Shown: positions 38,304 through 49,828, counted from the stretch's first letter. The stretch is 64,000 bases of DNA from Paraburkholderia sp. HP33-1 (GCF_021390595.1 NZ_JAJEJR010000001.1:496001-560000), one strand, 5' to 3'. The notes: generated by a model from the letters alone, not told the origin. Made by a program: numbers and translations.

Positions 38304-40385
38304 TCAGCGGGATGAACCCGGTTTTTGCGGCGTCGAGTCGTTCGACGTCGGCGTGCCCGGCGCATTGCGACGACGCACGGTCGGCTTCGCGCGACCCTGC
38401 GCGCCGGCCGCGGCCGGTGCCTTCGAGCGTGCCTTCGCCTTGGCGATGGCCTGTGCCGTGTCGGTCGCGGCGTCGTTGTCGCCCAGGCTGTCGCCGACAT
38501 ACGCAGCCGAGCCTGCGGCCGCCGTTTGCGGACGCCACACCTGGCCGATCGACAGCGACTTCAGCTTCTTCTTGCCGCCGTACCAGAAGTTGACGAGGCC
38601 GCGCGAGAAGAACACCGCCGAGAACATCGACGTCAGAATGCCGATACAGTGGACGATCGCGAAGCCGCGCACCGGACCCGAGCCGAACGCGAGCAGCGCG
38701 AGGCCGGCGATCAGCGTGGTCACGTTCGAGTCGAGAATCGTCGCCCATGCATGCGCGTAGCCGTTCTGGATGGCCAGTTGCGGCGGTGCGCCGTTGCGCA
38801 GTTCTTCGCGCACGCGCTCGTTGATCAGCACGTTCGCGTCGATCGCCATACCGAGGGCGAGCGCGATAGCGGCGATACCCGGCAGCGTGAGCGTGGCCTG
38901 CAGCATCGACAGCACCGCGACCAGCAGCAGCAGGTTCACGGACAGGCCAATCATCGAGATCACGCCGAACAGCATGTAGTACGCGATCATGAACACGGCG
39001 ATGGCCGCGAAGCCCCACACGACCGAGTGGAAGCCCTTGTTGATGTTGTCTGCGCCGAGGCTCGGGCCGATCGTGCGTTCCTCGATGATTTCCATCGGCG
39101 CGGCGAGCGAACCGGCGCGCAGCAGCAGCGCGAGGTCGGCGGCGGCTTGCGGGGTTGGCTGGCCAGTGATCTGGAAGCGGTCGCCCAGTTCCGACTGGAT
39201 CGTCGCGACCGTCAGCACTTCGCCCTTGCCGCGTTCGAACAGCACCATCGCCATCGGCTTGCCGATGTTATCGCGCGACACTGCGCGCACCGCGCGGCCG
39301 CCGGCCGAGTCGAGACGGATGTTGACCGACGGACGCTGATGCTCGTCGAAGCCCGCGGACGCGTCGATGATGCGGTCGCCGGTGAAGATCACCTGCTTGC
39401 GCAGCAGCACCGGCGCCTGATTGCCTTGCGTGAAGAGTTCATCGCCTGCCGGCACCGGGTCGTTCGGGTTCGGGTGCGTGTTGACCGGATCGGCGAGGCG
39501 CGCTTCGAGCGTCGCCGTACGGCCGATGATGTCCTTCGCCTTCGCGGTGTCCTGCACGCCCGGCAGCTCGACGACGATGCGGTCCGATCCCTGTTGCTGG
39601 ATCACGGGCTCGGCCACGCCAAGTTCGTTCACGCGGTTATGGAGTGTCGTGATGTTCTGCTTGAGCGCGGCGTCCTGCACCGCGCGCTGCACGGCCGGCG
39701 TGAACGTGCCGACGAGCTGCACGCCGCCGTCCGCGCCGGTGTTCGGCTGCGACGCCCACTGGAGTTCGCTGACGCTACGGCCGAGCAGCTTGAGTGCCGC
39801 ATCCGCCGTGGCCTGGTCGGCCAGATTCACCACCACCGACTGGTTCACGCGATTCACGCCGCCGTCGCGCACGTTGTTGTCGCGCAGAAGCGTGCGCACG
39901 TCCGAGGCGTCGGAGTCGAGCTTCTTGTTCAACGCGCCGGCCATGTCGACCTGCAGCAGGAAGTGCACGCCACCGCGCAGGTCGAGACCGAGGTACATCG
40001 GCAGTGCGCGCAGCGCGGTCATCCAGCTCGGCGACGCGCTTTGCAGGTTCAGTGCGACGATGTACTGCGGATCGTTCGGGTCGCTATTGAGCGACTTCTG
40101 CAGCAGGTCTTTCACGCGCAGCTGCGTGTCCGTGTCCGTCAGGCGCACGCGAATGTTCGCGTTGGTCTGCGAGTTGTCGAACGTGACCGCGGTCGGCTTG
40201 ATCTGACTGGCCGCGAGCGCGGCTTCGACCGATGCGAGCGTGGTGGCGTCGAGCCTGACCGTCGCCTTGCCGCTCGACACCTGCACCGCCGGTGCTTCGC
40301 CGTACAGATTGGGCAGCGTGTACACGAGGCCGATGACCAGAGCCACCAGCATCACGGCGTATTTCCAGAGGGGGTAGCGATTCAT
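38304..40385 (-). CDS. secD: Protein translocase accessory subunit SecD
   Basis: 693-residue partner of SecF: one N-terminal helix, a large periplasmic domain (about 30-480), then five helices. LGLDLRGGVHFLLQVD and IALALGMAIDANVLINERVREE (quoted as ALGMAIDANVLINERVRE) are family signatures. A C-terminal extension of about 75 residues (from AAAGSAAYVGDSLGDND) is rich in Ala, Lys, Arg, Thr and Pro and is absent in E. coli SecD. Confidence 0.95.
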   Translation of the reverse strand: MNRYPLWKYAVMLVALVIGLVYTLPNLYGEAPAVQVSSGKATVRLDATTLASVEAALAASQIKPTAVTFDNSQTNANIRVRLTDTDTQLRVKDLLQKSLNSDPNDPQYIVALNLQSASPSWMTALRALPMYLGLDLRGGVHFLLQVDMAGALNKKLDSDASDVRTLLRDNNVRDGGVNRVNQSVVVNLADQATADAALKLLGRSVSELQWASQPNTGADGGVQLVGTFTPAVQRAVQDAALKQNITTLHNRVNELGVAEPVIQQQGSDRIVVELPGVQDTAKAKDIIGRTATLEARLADPVNTHPNPNDPVPAGDELFTQGNQAPVLLRKQVIFTGDRIIDASAGFDEHQRPSVNIRLDSAGGRAVRAVSRDNIGKPMAMVLFERGKGEVLTVATIQSELGDRFQITGQPTPQAAADLALLLRAGSLAAPMEIIEERTIGPSLGADNINKGFHSVVWGFAAIAVFMIAYYMLFGVISMIGLSVNLLLLVAVLSMLQATLTLPGIAAIALALGMAIDANVLINERVREELRNGAPPQLAIQNGYAHAWATILDSNVTTLIAGLALLAFGSGPVRGFAIVHCIGILTSMFSAVFFSRGLVNFWYGGKKKLKSLSIGQVWRPQTAAAGSAAYVGDSLGDNDAATDTAQAIAKAKARSKAPAAAGAQGRAKPTVRRRNAPGTPTSNDSTPQKPGSSR

Positions 40386-40500
40386 GAGTGGTCCAACGGG
40401 AAGGTTGGCTTGGATGCGATGCGTCCGACGATGAGCGCGGGCCGTTCAGCGAAGTGCCTGAACTGCCGGCGAGGCCGCGCCGGACGCAGGAGAGCAGGCC

Positions 40501-40830
40501 TTAAAGCGACTTGATCGTGCCCTTCGGCAGAATCGTCGTAACCGACGCCTTTTGCACGGTGATTTCCGTGCCTTCCGAGATTTCGATGCCGACGTAGGCT
40601 TCGCCCACCTTCGTCACCTTGCCGACGATGCCGCCGTTCGTCACGACTTCATCGCCCTTGGCCATCGCTGCGAGCATGTTGCGATGTTCCTTCTGGCGCT
40701 TCATTTGCGGGCGAATCATGATGAAGTACAGCACGCCGAACATCAGGATCAGCGGCAGGAAGCTCATCAGGTTCGATTCGATACCGCCTGCTGCAGCGCC
40801 TTGCGCGAAGGCATTGGAAATGAACGACAC
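40501..40830 (-). CDS. yajC: Preprotein translocase subunit YajC
   Basis: 109 residues with one transmembrane helix (about 22-42; LMSFLPLILMFGVLYFIMI) and a basic cytoplasmic domain (RPQMKRQKEHRNML ... KGDEVVTNGGIVGKV). It associates with SecDF. GTG at 40830 has GGAG 9 bases upstream and gives the usual length; an ATG at 40854 lacks a binding site. The order tgt-yajC-secD-secF is the classical one. Confidence 0.92.
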   Translation of the reverse strand: MSFISNAFAQGAAAGGIESNLMSFLPLILMFGVLYFIMIRPQMKRQKEHRNMLAAMAKGDEVVTNGGIVGKVTKVGEAYVGIEISEGTEITVQKASVTTILPKGTIKSL

Positions 40831-41012
40831 GTTGGTCTCTCCGTTATCAGTCAAACGAACATAAAAGTTAGCCGATTATTCTACCACCGGCCACGCGCGC
40901 GCCGGCACGGCGAATCGGCTTTGCGATCAACCGTTTAAAGGTCCGCGTCGAGGCAAATCCAGTGACAGGCGAAAGTGGATTGTAAGCTGCCCGCGTGCGA
41001 CGCGGGGCGGCA

Positions 41013-41039
41013 GCGCGGATTCCTCAGCGGAATCCGCGC
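41013..41039 (-). terminator. Hairpin just downstream of tgt
   Basis: Perfect 11-base inverted repeat GCGCGGATTCC/GGAATCCGCGC with a five-base loop, 10 bases past the tgt stop. No T-run follows on either strand, so it may limit 3' decay or act with Rho instead of terminating alone. Confidence 0.45.
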
Positions 41040-41048
41040 GCCGGGCCG

Positions 41049-43411
<2,363 letters not shown>

Positions 43412-43599
43412 GCGAACGACTGGAAGCGGGTTGGGGCTGATTTGGGAGTGAATTGAGCCGAAGCCGGAGCCGGGCGGCTATGATGGCGGGACGCCGATGC
43501 GGCCCGCGCGCCCTGTGCCGCGTCCTGCTTACGATGTATGCGTGAAGGGCGGCACGACTTTTTTCGACAGCAGCCGATATTGTACTTGCGAAGCAGCCT

Positions 43600-45849
43600 A
43601 TGCCTTTGTCCGACCGCCGATCGTCCGTTGCCACCCTCGAAGCGGGCGCCGCACCGCGGCGCCGCGGTGCGCGAGCGCAGGCGCGGGAAGGTGATACGGC
43701 GCAAGCGGCTGCGGAAGGCGGCATGACGGCCGCCGGCCACGATGTCGGACGTGACGACGGCAAACCCGCCGCCAAAACCAAAGCCCCAGTCAAAACCGCC
43801 GACAAGCTCGCCAAACTCGGCCTCACCCGCGACATCGACCTCGTGCTGCATCTGCCGATGCGCTACGAGGACGAAACCTCGCTGACGCCGATCGGCCACC
43901 TGCTGCCGGGCGGCATCGCCCAAACCGAGGGCGTGGTGTTCGACAACGAGATCGCGTATCGCCCGCGCCGGCAGCTCCTCGTGAAGCTGCGCGACGCCGA
44001 CGGCGACGAACTCGTGCTGCGCTTTCTGAATTTCTACGGCTCGCAGGTCAAGCAGATGGCGCCCGGCGCGCGCCTGCGCGTGCGCGGCGACGTGCGCGGC
44101 GGCTTCTTCGGCATGGAGATGGTGCATCCGAGCGTGCGCGTCGTCGAGGAAGACACGCCGCTGCCGCAGGCATTGACGCCGGTCTATCCGAGCACGGCGG
44201 GCGTGTCGCAGGCGTATCTGCGCAAGGCGATCGACAATGCGCTCGCGCGCACCTCGCTGCCGGAGTTGCTGCCCGCGCCGGTCGCGCGCGCGTTTCTCGA
44301 ACCGCTCGGCGTGCCGGCGCTGATGGACGCGGTACGCACGCTGCATCATCCGGGCGCGCAGTCGGACGAAACGGCGCTGATCGACGGCACGCATCCGGCG
44401 TGGGTGCGCATCAAGTTCGAGGAACTGCTCGCGCAGCAGATGTCGTTGAAGCGCGCGCACGACGAGCGCCGCACGCGTGCCGCGCCGGCGATGCCGCGCC
44501 GCAAGCTCGGCGACGAATCCGCGCTGGTCGCGCGCCTGCTGAAGGCGCTGCCGTTTTCGCTGACGGCAGCGCAGGAGCGCGTCGGCGGCGAGATCGCGCT
44601 CGATCTGACGCAGCCGCATCCGATGCAGCGGCTGTTGCAGGGCGATGTCGGCAGCGGCAAGACGATCGTCGCGGCGCTCGCCGCCGCGCAGGCGATCGAC
44701 GCCGGCTATCAGGCCGCGCTGATGGCGCCGACCGAAATCCTCGCCGAGCAGCACGCGCGCAAATTGCGCGGCTGGCTGGAGCCGCTCGGCGTGCAGGTCG
44801 CGTGGCTCGCGGGCAGTCTGAAGACGAAGGAGAAGCGCGCCGCGATCGAAGCGGCCGCGCTCGGCACCGCGCAGCTCGTGATCGGCACGCACGCGATCAT
44901 CCAGGACGCGGTCGAGTTTGCGCGCCTCGGGCTCGTGATCGTCGACGAACAACATCGTTTCGGTGTCGCGCAACGGCTCGCGCTGCGCGCGAAGGCGCAG
45001 GGCGCCGCCGAAGGCGCGCCCGATTTTCAGCCGCATCAATTGATGATGTCCGCGACGCCGATTCCGCGCACGCTCGCCATGACCTACTACGCGGACCTCG
45101 ACGTCTCGACGATCGATGAACTGCCGCCCGGCCGCACACCGATTCTCACGAAGCTCGTCTCCGACGCGCGCCGCGAAGAGGTGATCGGCCGTGTGCGCGA
45201 GGCGGCGCTGACGGGGCGTCAGGTGTACTGGGTGTGTCCGCTGATCGAGGAAAGCGAGACCCTGCAGCTGCAAACCGCGGTCGAGACCTACGAGACGCTG
45301 GTGGCCGCGCTACCGGAGCTGAAGGTCGGGCTCGTGCACGGGCGTCTCGCGCCCGCCGAAAAGGCCACGGTAATGGACGCGTTCTCGCGCAACGAGATCC
45401 AGTTGCTGGTCGCGACCACGGTGATCGAAGTGGGCGTCGACGTGCCGAACGCGTCGCTGATGGTAATCGAGCATGCGGAGCGCTTCGGTCTCGCACAGCT
45501 GCATCAGTTGCGCGGGCGCGTGGGGCGCGGCAGCGCCGCGTCGGTCTGCGTGCTGCTGTACACCGGGCCGCTGTCGATGACCGCCCGTGCCCGCCTGCAG
45601 ACCATGCGCGAAACCACCGACGGCTTCGAGATCGCCCGGCGCGACCTCGAAATCCGCGGGCCCGGCGAGTTCCTCGGCGCGCGGCAGTCAGGTGCGGCGA
45701 TGCTGCGCTTCGCCGACCTGCAGAACGATCAGCACCTGATCGAGCCTGCGCGCGAAGCCGCCGCGACGCTGCTCGACCAGTATCCGGACGTGGTCATCCA
45801 GCATCTGGCGCGCTGGCTCGGCGCCCGCGAGCAGTATCTGAAGGCCTGA
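43600..45849 (+). CDS. recG: ATP-dependent DNA helicase RecG
   Basis: 749-residue branch-migration helicase that regresses stalled forks and processes Holliday junctions. The N-terminal OB/wedge domain begins near TADKLAKLGLTRDIDLVLHLPMRYED (here TADKLAKLGLTRDIDLVLH). Helicase motifs include GDVGSGKTIVA (Walker A), IVDEQHRFGVAQR (DEQH box) and MSATPIPRTL. It is longer than E. coli RecG (693): the first 50 residues are Ala/Arg/Gly rich and a second ATG at 43723 with GGAAGG upstream is a possible start. It is divergent from queA. Confidence 0.93.
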   Translation: MPLSDRRSSVATLEAGAAPRRRGARAQAREGDTAQAAAEGGMTAAGHDVGRDDGKPAAKTKAPVKTADKLAKLGLTRDIDLVLHLPMRYEDETSLTPIGHLLPGGIAQTEGVVFDNEIAYRPRRQLLVKLRDADGDELVLRFLNFYGSQVKQMAPGARLRVRGDVRGGFFGMEMVHPSVRVVEEDTPLPQALTPVYPSTAGVSQAYLRKAIDNALARTSLPELLPAPVARAFLEPLGVPALMDAVRTLHHPGAQSDETALIDGTHPAWVRIKFEELLAQQMSLKRAHDERRTRAAPAMPRRKLGDESALVARLLKALPFSLTAAQERVGGEIALDLTQPHPMQRLLQGDVGSGKTIVAALAAAQAIDAGYQAALMAPTEILAEQHARKLRGWLEPLGVQVAWLAGSLKTKEKRAAIEAAALGTAQLVIGTHAIIQDAVEFARLGLVIVDEQHRFGVAQRLALRAKAQGAAEGAPDFQPHQLMMSATPIPRTLAMTYYADLDVSTIDELPPGRTPILTKLVSDARREEVIGRVREAALTGRQVYWVCPLIEESETLQLQTAVETYETLVAALPELKVGLVHGRLAPAEKATVMDAFSRNEIQLLVATTVIEVGVDVPNASLMVIEHAERFGLAQLHQLRGRVGRGSAASVCVLLYTGPLSMTARARLQTMRETTDGFEIARRDLEIRGPGEFLGARQSGAAMLRFADLQNDQHLIEPAREAAATLLDQYPDVVIQHLARWLGAREQYLKA

Positions 45850-45897
45850 GCGCAGCCCTCGCTGCAAGCGGAACGGCTAAAAGGTTGGCGAACCGAC

Positions 45898-45936
45898 CCT
45901 ATAGGTGTATAACTAGAACCTATCGAATCCATCGGA
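45898..45936 (+). promoter_or_regulatory. Candidate OxyR autoregulatory region
   Basis: CCTATAGG (45898-45905) and CCTATCGAAT (45919-45928) lie just before oxyR. The second sequence recurs in the catalase promoter (46974-46983), which fits one regulator acting at both places. ATAG/CTAT-like half-sites are typical of OxyR, but spacing here is imperfect. Confidence 0.4.
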
Positions 45937-45951
45937 CTGATTGATCCCCGA

Positions 45952-46911
45952 ATGACGCTCACCGAATTGAAATACATTGTGGCGGTGGCCCGCGAGCGGC
46001 ACTTCGGCCGGGCCGCCGAAGCGTGTTTCGTCAGCCAGCCCACGCTGTCCGTCGCCATCAAGAAGCTCGAAGACGAGCTGAACGTGCAGATCTTCGAGCG
46101 CGGCACCAGCGAGGTCAGCGTCACGCCGATCGGCGAACAGATCGTCACGCAGGCGCAACGCGTGCTGGAGCAGACGCTCGCGATCAAGGAGATCGCCAAG
46201 CAGGGCAAGGACCCGCTGGTCGGCCCGCTGCGCCTCGGCGTGATCTACACGATCGGGCCGTACCTGCTGCCGACGCTCGTCAAGCAGATGATCCAGCGCG
46301 TGCCGCAGATGCCGCTGATGCTGCAGGAAAACTACACGCTGAAGCTGATCGAGCTGCTCAAGCAGGGCGAAATCGACGTCGCGATCATGGCGCTGCCGTT
46401 TCCCGAAACCGGTCTGATGCTGCGCCCGCTCTACGACGAGCCGTTCGTCGTCGCGCTGCCGTCCGGCCACGCGTGGGAAAGCCGCCCGAAGATCGACCCT
46501 GATGATCTGAAGCAGGAAACCATGCTGCTGCTCGGCAGCGGCCATTGCTTCCGCGATCACGTGCTCGGCGTGTGTCCCGAGCTGATGCGCTTCTCGCAGA
46601 ACGCGGACGGCATCCAGAAGACTTTCGAGGGCTCGTCGCTCGAAACGATTCGCCATATGGTCGCGAGCGGCGTCGGCATTACGGTGCTGCCGCGCATGTC
46701 GGTGCATGAGGTCAAGCCGCATGCGGGCGGGATCGACGCGGGCCTGCTCAGCTACGTCGCGTTCGACGAGCCGGTGCCCGATCGCCGCGTCGTGCTCGCG
46801 TGGCGCAAGAGCTTCACGCGCATGCCCGCGATCGATGCGATCTGCGACGCAATCGCTGCCTGCGACCTGCCGGGCGTCAAGAAGCTCGATCTGCCGGCCG
46901 CCGTCAACTGA
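45952..46911 (+). CDS. oxyR: Peroxide-sensing LysR-type regulator OxyR
   Basis: 319 residues: LysR winged helix (about 1-60; RHFGRAAEACFVSQPTLSVAIKKLE, quoted as FVSQPTLSVAIKKLE) and a regulatory domain with the two redox cysteines in GSGHCFRDHVLGVCPE, at positions 199 and 208, the same numbers as in E. coli. Oxidation by peroxide joins them and activates target transcription. Targets probably include the adjacent catalase and perhaps dps. It follows recG by about 100 bases on the same strand. Confidence 0.95.
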   Translation: MTLTELKYIVAVARERHFGRAAEACFVSQPTLSVAIKKLEDELNVQIFERGTSEVSVTPIGEQIVTQAQRVLEQTLAIKEIAKQGKDPLVGPLRLGVIYTIGPYLLPTLVKQMIQRVPQMPLMLQENYTLKLIELLKQGEIDVAIMALPFPETGLMLRPLYDEPFVVALPSGHAWESRPKIDPDDLKQETMLLLGSGHCFRDHVLGVCPELMRFSQNADGIQKTFEGSSLETIRHMVASGVGITVLPRMSVHEVKPHAGGIDAGLLSYVAFDEPVPDRRVVLAWRKSFTRMPAIDAICDAIAACDLPGVKKLDLPAAVN

Positions 46912-46972
46912 CGCGCCTTCTCTGCGCAGCCGCGCCGGACACCGGGGCGGCCCGCCGCAAAAAGGGCCCAAG

Positions 46973-47018
46973 CCCTATCGAATAGATTAAATTAATCAAA
47001 TACGAATATTCGATAGGG
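46973..47018 (+). promoter_or_regulatory. Probable OxyR binding site before the catalase genes
   Basis: A perfect 12-base inverted repeat, CCCTATCGAATA (46973-46984) and TATTCGATAGGG (47007-47018), surrounds 22 bases that begin with the smaller palindrome GATTAAATTAATC (46985-46997). It is AT-rich in an otherwise GC-rich region and abuts a candidate -10 (TATAGT, 47023-47028) whose -35 is poor, as expected for an activator-dependent promoter. Confidence 0.65.
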
Positions 47019-47120
47019 TTGCTATAGTTTCCTCCACGGATCGCCCGATCCCCTTATTCGACAAGGCTCAGCGCCCTGACCCAATGCTCGGGGCCTGAGG
47101 CAAGCCAGGAGGAAAACACC

Positions 47121-47240
47121 ATGCAAGCAGATTCACAGCCCACTCAAGCTTTGCCTGCGCAACTGGCCACGATGGCCGCGGAACCGAGTTTTCGCACGAT
47201 CGCCGTGTCGTTGCTGGTCGACCGGGTGCTGGCCGCCTGA
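47121..47240 (+). CDS. Small protein, 39 residues, between oxyR and katA
   Basis: An open frame of 39 codons with AGGAGG (47107-47112) 8 bases before its ATG, ending TGA at 47238. The product begins MQADSQPTQALPAQLATMAA and ends SLLVDRVLAA: a polar, Gln/Ala/Pro-rich first half and a short hydrophobic second half (FRTIAVSLLVDRVLAA). I do not recognise it. It is the first coding frame after the probable OxyR promoter and is followed 80 bases later by katA, so it should be co-induced by peroxide. The strong ribosome binding site argues that it is translated. Confidence 0.55.
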   Translation: MQADSQPTQALPAQLATMAAEPSFRTIAVSLLVDRVLAA

Positions 47241-47320
47241 CGTGCCGACCATGACGGCATCCGTCGCGCGGATGCCGTGCGCATTCTCCCTGATTCAACA
47301 AAAACCACGCAGGAGTACTC

Positions 47321-48781
47321 ATGTCCGAACGTAAGCTCACCAACGCCGCCGGCGCACCCGTCGCCGACAACCAGAACTCGATGACCGCCGGCCCGCGCGG
47401 CCCGGTCGTGCTGCAGGACGTCTGGCTGCTCGAAAAGCTCGCGCACTTCGATCGCGAAGTGATTCCCGAGCGCCGCGTTCACGCGAAGGGTTCGGGAGCA
47501 TTCGGCACGCTGAAGGTGACGCACGACATTTCGCGCTACACCAAGGCCAAAGTGTTCGCCCGGATCGGCAAGGAAACGCCGCTTTTCATGCGCTTTTCGA
47601 CGGTGGCCGGCGAGCGTGGCGCGGCCGATGCCGAGCGCGACGTGCGCGGTTTCTCGATCAAGTTCTATACCGAGGAAGGCAACTGGGATGTGGTCGGCAA
47701 CAATACGCCGGTGTTCTTCATCCGCGATCCGCTGAAATTTCCGGACTTCATCCATACGCAGAAGCGCGATCCGTATACGAATCTTCGCAGCAACGTCGCC
47801 GCGTGGGATTTCTGGTCGCGTCATCCGGAGTCGCTGCATCAGGTGACGATTCTGATGAGCGATCGCGGCATCCCGAAGAACTACCGGCAGATGCACGGCT
47901 TCGGCTCGCACACGTACTCGTTCATCAACGCGAACAACGAGCGCTTCTGGGTCAAGTTCCACTTCAAGTCGCTGCAGGGGATCGAGAATTTCACCGACGC
48001 CGAAGCCGCGCAGGTGGTCGCCAATGACCGCGAAAGCGCACAGCGCGATCTGGTGAACAGCATCGACGCGGGCAACTTCCCGAAGTGGCGCTTCGCGATT
48101 CAGGTGATGCCCGAAGCGGATGCGGCGAACTACCGCTTCAACCCGTTCGACATCACGAAAGTGTGGTCGCAGAAGGACTATCCGTTGATCGACGTCGGCA
48201 CGATCGAGCTGAACCGCAACGCGGCGAACTATTTCGCGGACGTCGAGCAGGCGGCGTTCACGCCGGCGAACGTGGTGCCGGGCATCGGCTTTTCGCCGGA
48301 CCGTCTGTTGCAGGGGCGCCTGTTCTCGTACGGCGATACGCAGCGTTACCGGCTCGGTATCAATCACCATCAGATTCCGGTGAATGCGCCGCGCGTGCCG
48401 GGCGCACATTCGTTCCATCGCGACGGCGCGATGCGCACCGACGGCAATCTCGGCGGCAACGTGAATTACGAGCCGAATCGCTTCGGCGACTTCGCGCAGG
48501 ACGCGAACGCGTCGGAGCCGCCGCTCGCGGCGGGGGTGGTCGCACGTCACGAGCATCGCGAGGATGACGACTACTACACCCAGCCGCGCATGCTGTTCGC
48601 GCTGTTCGACGAGGCGCAGCGTGAGCGTCTGTTCGGCAATATCGCGCGACATATCGACGGCGTGCCGCAGGAGATCGTCGCGCGTCAGATCGACCATTTC
48701 CGGCGGGCCGATCCGGCCTACGCGGAAGGGGTGATCGCGGCGCTCGCCGCGTTGCAGGAAGGCAAAGCAGTACTAAAGTAA
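47321..48781 (+). CDS. katA: Monofunctional heme catalase
   Basis: 486-residue small-subunit (clade 3 type) catalase degrading hydrogen peroxide to water and oxygen. The active-site His is in [12 protein letters not shown] (about residue 54), the Asn in [10 protein letters not shown] (about 127) and the proximal heme Tyr in [12 protein letters not shown] (about 337). GGAG lies 10 bases or so upstream of the ATG. The upstream OxyR gene and inverted repeat point to peroxide induction. Confidence 0.94.
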   Translation: MSERKLTNAAGAPVADNQNSMTAGPRGPVVLQDVWLLEKLAHFDREVIPERRVHAKGSGAFGTLKVTHDISRYTKAKVFARIGKETPLFMRFSTVAGERGAADAERDVRGFSIKFYTEEGNWDVVGNNTPVFFIRDPLKFPDFIHTQKRDPYTNLRSNVAAWDFWSRHPESLHQVTILMSDRGIPKNYRQMHGFGSHTYSFINANNERFWVKFHFKSLQGIENFTDAEAAQVVANDRESAQRDLVNSIDAGNFPKWRFAIQVMPEADAANYRFNPFDITKVWSQKDYPLIDVGTIELNRNAANYFADVEQAAFTPANVVPGIGFSPDRLLQGRLFSYGDTQRYRLGINHHQIPVNAPRVPGAHSFHRDGAMRTDGNLGGNVNYEPNRFGDFAQDANASEPPLAAGVVARHEHREDDDYYTQPRMLFALFDEAQRERLFGNIARHIDGVPQEIVARQIDHFRRADPAYAEGVIAALAALQEGKAVLK

Positions 48782-48837
48782 CCGACGGCGCGGCGCATCG
48801 CGCTGCGCCCGTCACGATACGATCCGGGAGCACGGTC

Positions 48838-49002
48838 ATGATTCGGATGATGATGGCAACCATCGGCGCTCCGGCCACCACGCGCGGCATGCGGGCGCGT
48901 CGGCAGGTCTTAATGTTGCGCAAGGTGGTGGGCTTCGCGATCGTCGCGAGCGGCTTTGCGGTGATCGCCGAGCAGGCGTTGCAACACGCGCTGGGCGCCT
49001 GA
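48838..49002 (+). CDS. Small membrane-protein candidate, 54 residues, downstream of katA
   Basis: A 54-codon frame with GGGAG 7 bases before the ATG, starting 56 bases after katA. The first half is Met/Arg rich (MIRMMMATIG ... RGMRARRQV) and a single hydrophobic segment follows (about residues 32-46; VVGFAIVASGFAVIA), then a short tail. The pattern is that of a one-helix membrane protein with the N-terminus inside. I do not recognise a family. It is placed to be co-transcribed with katA. Confidence 0.5.
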   Translation: MIRMMMATIGAPATTRGMRARRQVLMLRKVVGFAIVASGFAVIAEQALQHALGA

Positions 49003-49042
49003 GCACGGTCCCGCCGCAATGGCCGCGTAGCAAGGCTTTCAG

Positions 49043-49064
49043 GCAAGGCTTGCGCAAGCCTTGC
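49043..49064. repeat. Perfect 22-base palindrome upstream of dps
   Basis: GCAAGGCTTGC followed directly by its complement GCAAGCCTTGC, about 95 bases before dps; AGCAAGGCTTTC at 49030-49041 repeats part of one arm. There is no T-run, so it is not an obvious terminator. It could be an operator or a cruciform. Confidence 0.6.
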
Positions 49065-49156
49065 GGCGTTTCACGCTACACTGTCGAACGTTTTATGTCT
49101 GTTTCTGCAGACCGTCATTTGCCGACCGGTTCGTATCACTCTTCAAAGGAGTAGTC

Positions 49157-49651
49157 ATGGCCAAGAAGGAAGCCGCAGCCGTACAGCACGTCAATATCGG
49201 GATCAGCGACAAGGATCGCAAGAAGATCGCCGAAGGGCTGTCGCGTCTGCTCGCCGATACCTACACGCTGTACCTGAAGACCCACAACTTCCACTGGAAC
49301 GTCACGGGTCCGATGTTCAACACGCTGCATCTGATGTTCGAAACGCAATACAGCGAACTCGCGCTCGCGGTCGACGCGATCGCCGAACGCATCCGCGCAC
49401 TGGGCGTGCATGCGCCGGGCAGCTACAAGGACTTCGCGAAGCTGTCGTCGATCCCCGAAGCGGATGGCGTGCCGGCGGCCGAAGACATGATCCGCCAGCT
49501 GGTCGAAGGCCAGGAAGCCGTGGTGCGCACCGCGCGCGCGATTTTCCCGTCGACCGAAGCCGCCAACGACGAGCCGACCGCCGACCTGCTCACGCAACGC
49601 ATGCAAACGCACGAAAAGACCGCGTGGATGCTGCGCTCGCTGCTCGCTTGA
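49157..49651 (+). CDS. dps: Dps-family DNA-protecting ferritin-like protein
   Basis: 164-residue four-helix protein that forms 12-mers, oxidises iron(II) with peroxide and protects DNA. The ferroxidase ligands are in [18 protein letters not shown] and the paired [11 protein letters not shown] helix. AAAGGAG lies 6-7 bases before the ATG; an upstream in-frame extension lacks family similarity. Its position near oxyR and katA fits the oxidative-stress response. An intrinsic terminator follows. Confidence 0.94.
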   Translation: MAKKEAAAVQHVNIGISDKDRKKIAEGLSRLLADTYTLYLKTHNFHWNVTGPMFNTLHLMFETQYSELALAVDAIAERIRALGVHAPGSYKDFAKLSSIPEADGVPAAEDMIRQLVEGQEAVVRTARAIFPSTEAANDEPTADLLTQRMQTHEKTAWMLRSLLA

Positions 49652-49715
49652 GTTGCCCTTGAGTCACAACTGAAGCCGGCTCGGGCCACCCCCAAGCCGC
49701 GCTGAAAACGAACAG

Positions 49716-49744
49716 GCCTCCCCGCACGGGAGGCTTTGTTTTTT
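49716..49744 (+). terminator. Intrinsic terminator of dps
   Basis: Seven-base stem GCCTCCC (49716-49722)/GGGAGGC (49728-49734), loop CGCAC, then TTTGTTTTTT. Confidence 0.9.
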
Positions 49745-49828
49745 GCGCCGCCGCCGCTCGTATCCAGGCGCACCCAGCGCTTCCCGTAGAATAGGCGCAC
49801 CGTGTTCGCACTTCACCGAATTCGCCCC

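Noticed and set aside
38325..40514. 729-codon plus-strand frame opposite secD
   Set aside because: Antisense to a certain gene, no recognisable domain, no ribosome binding site.
47144..48697. 517-codon minus-strand frame opposite katA
   Set aside because: Low-complexity Arg/His/Val pattern, antisense to the catalase gene.
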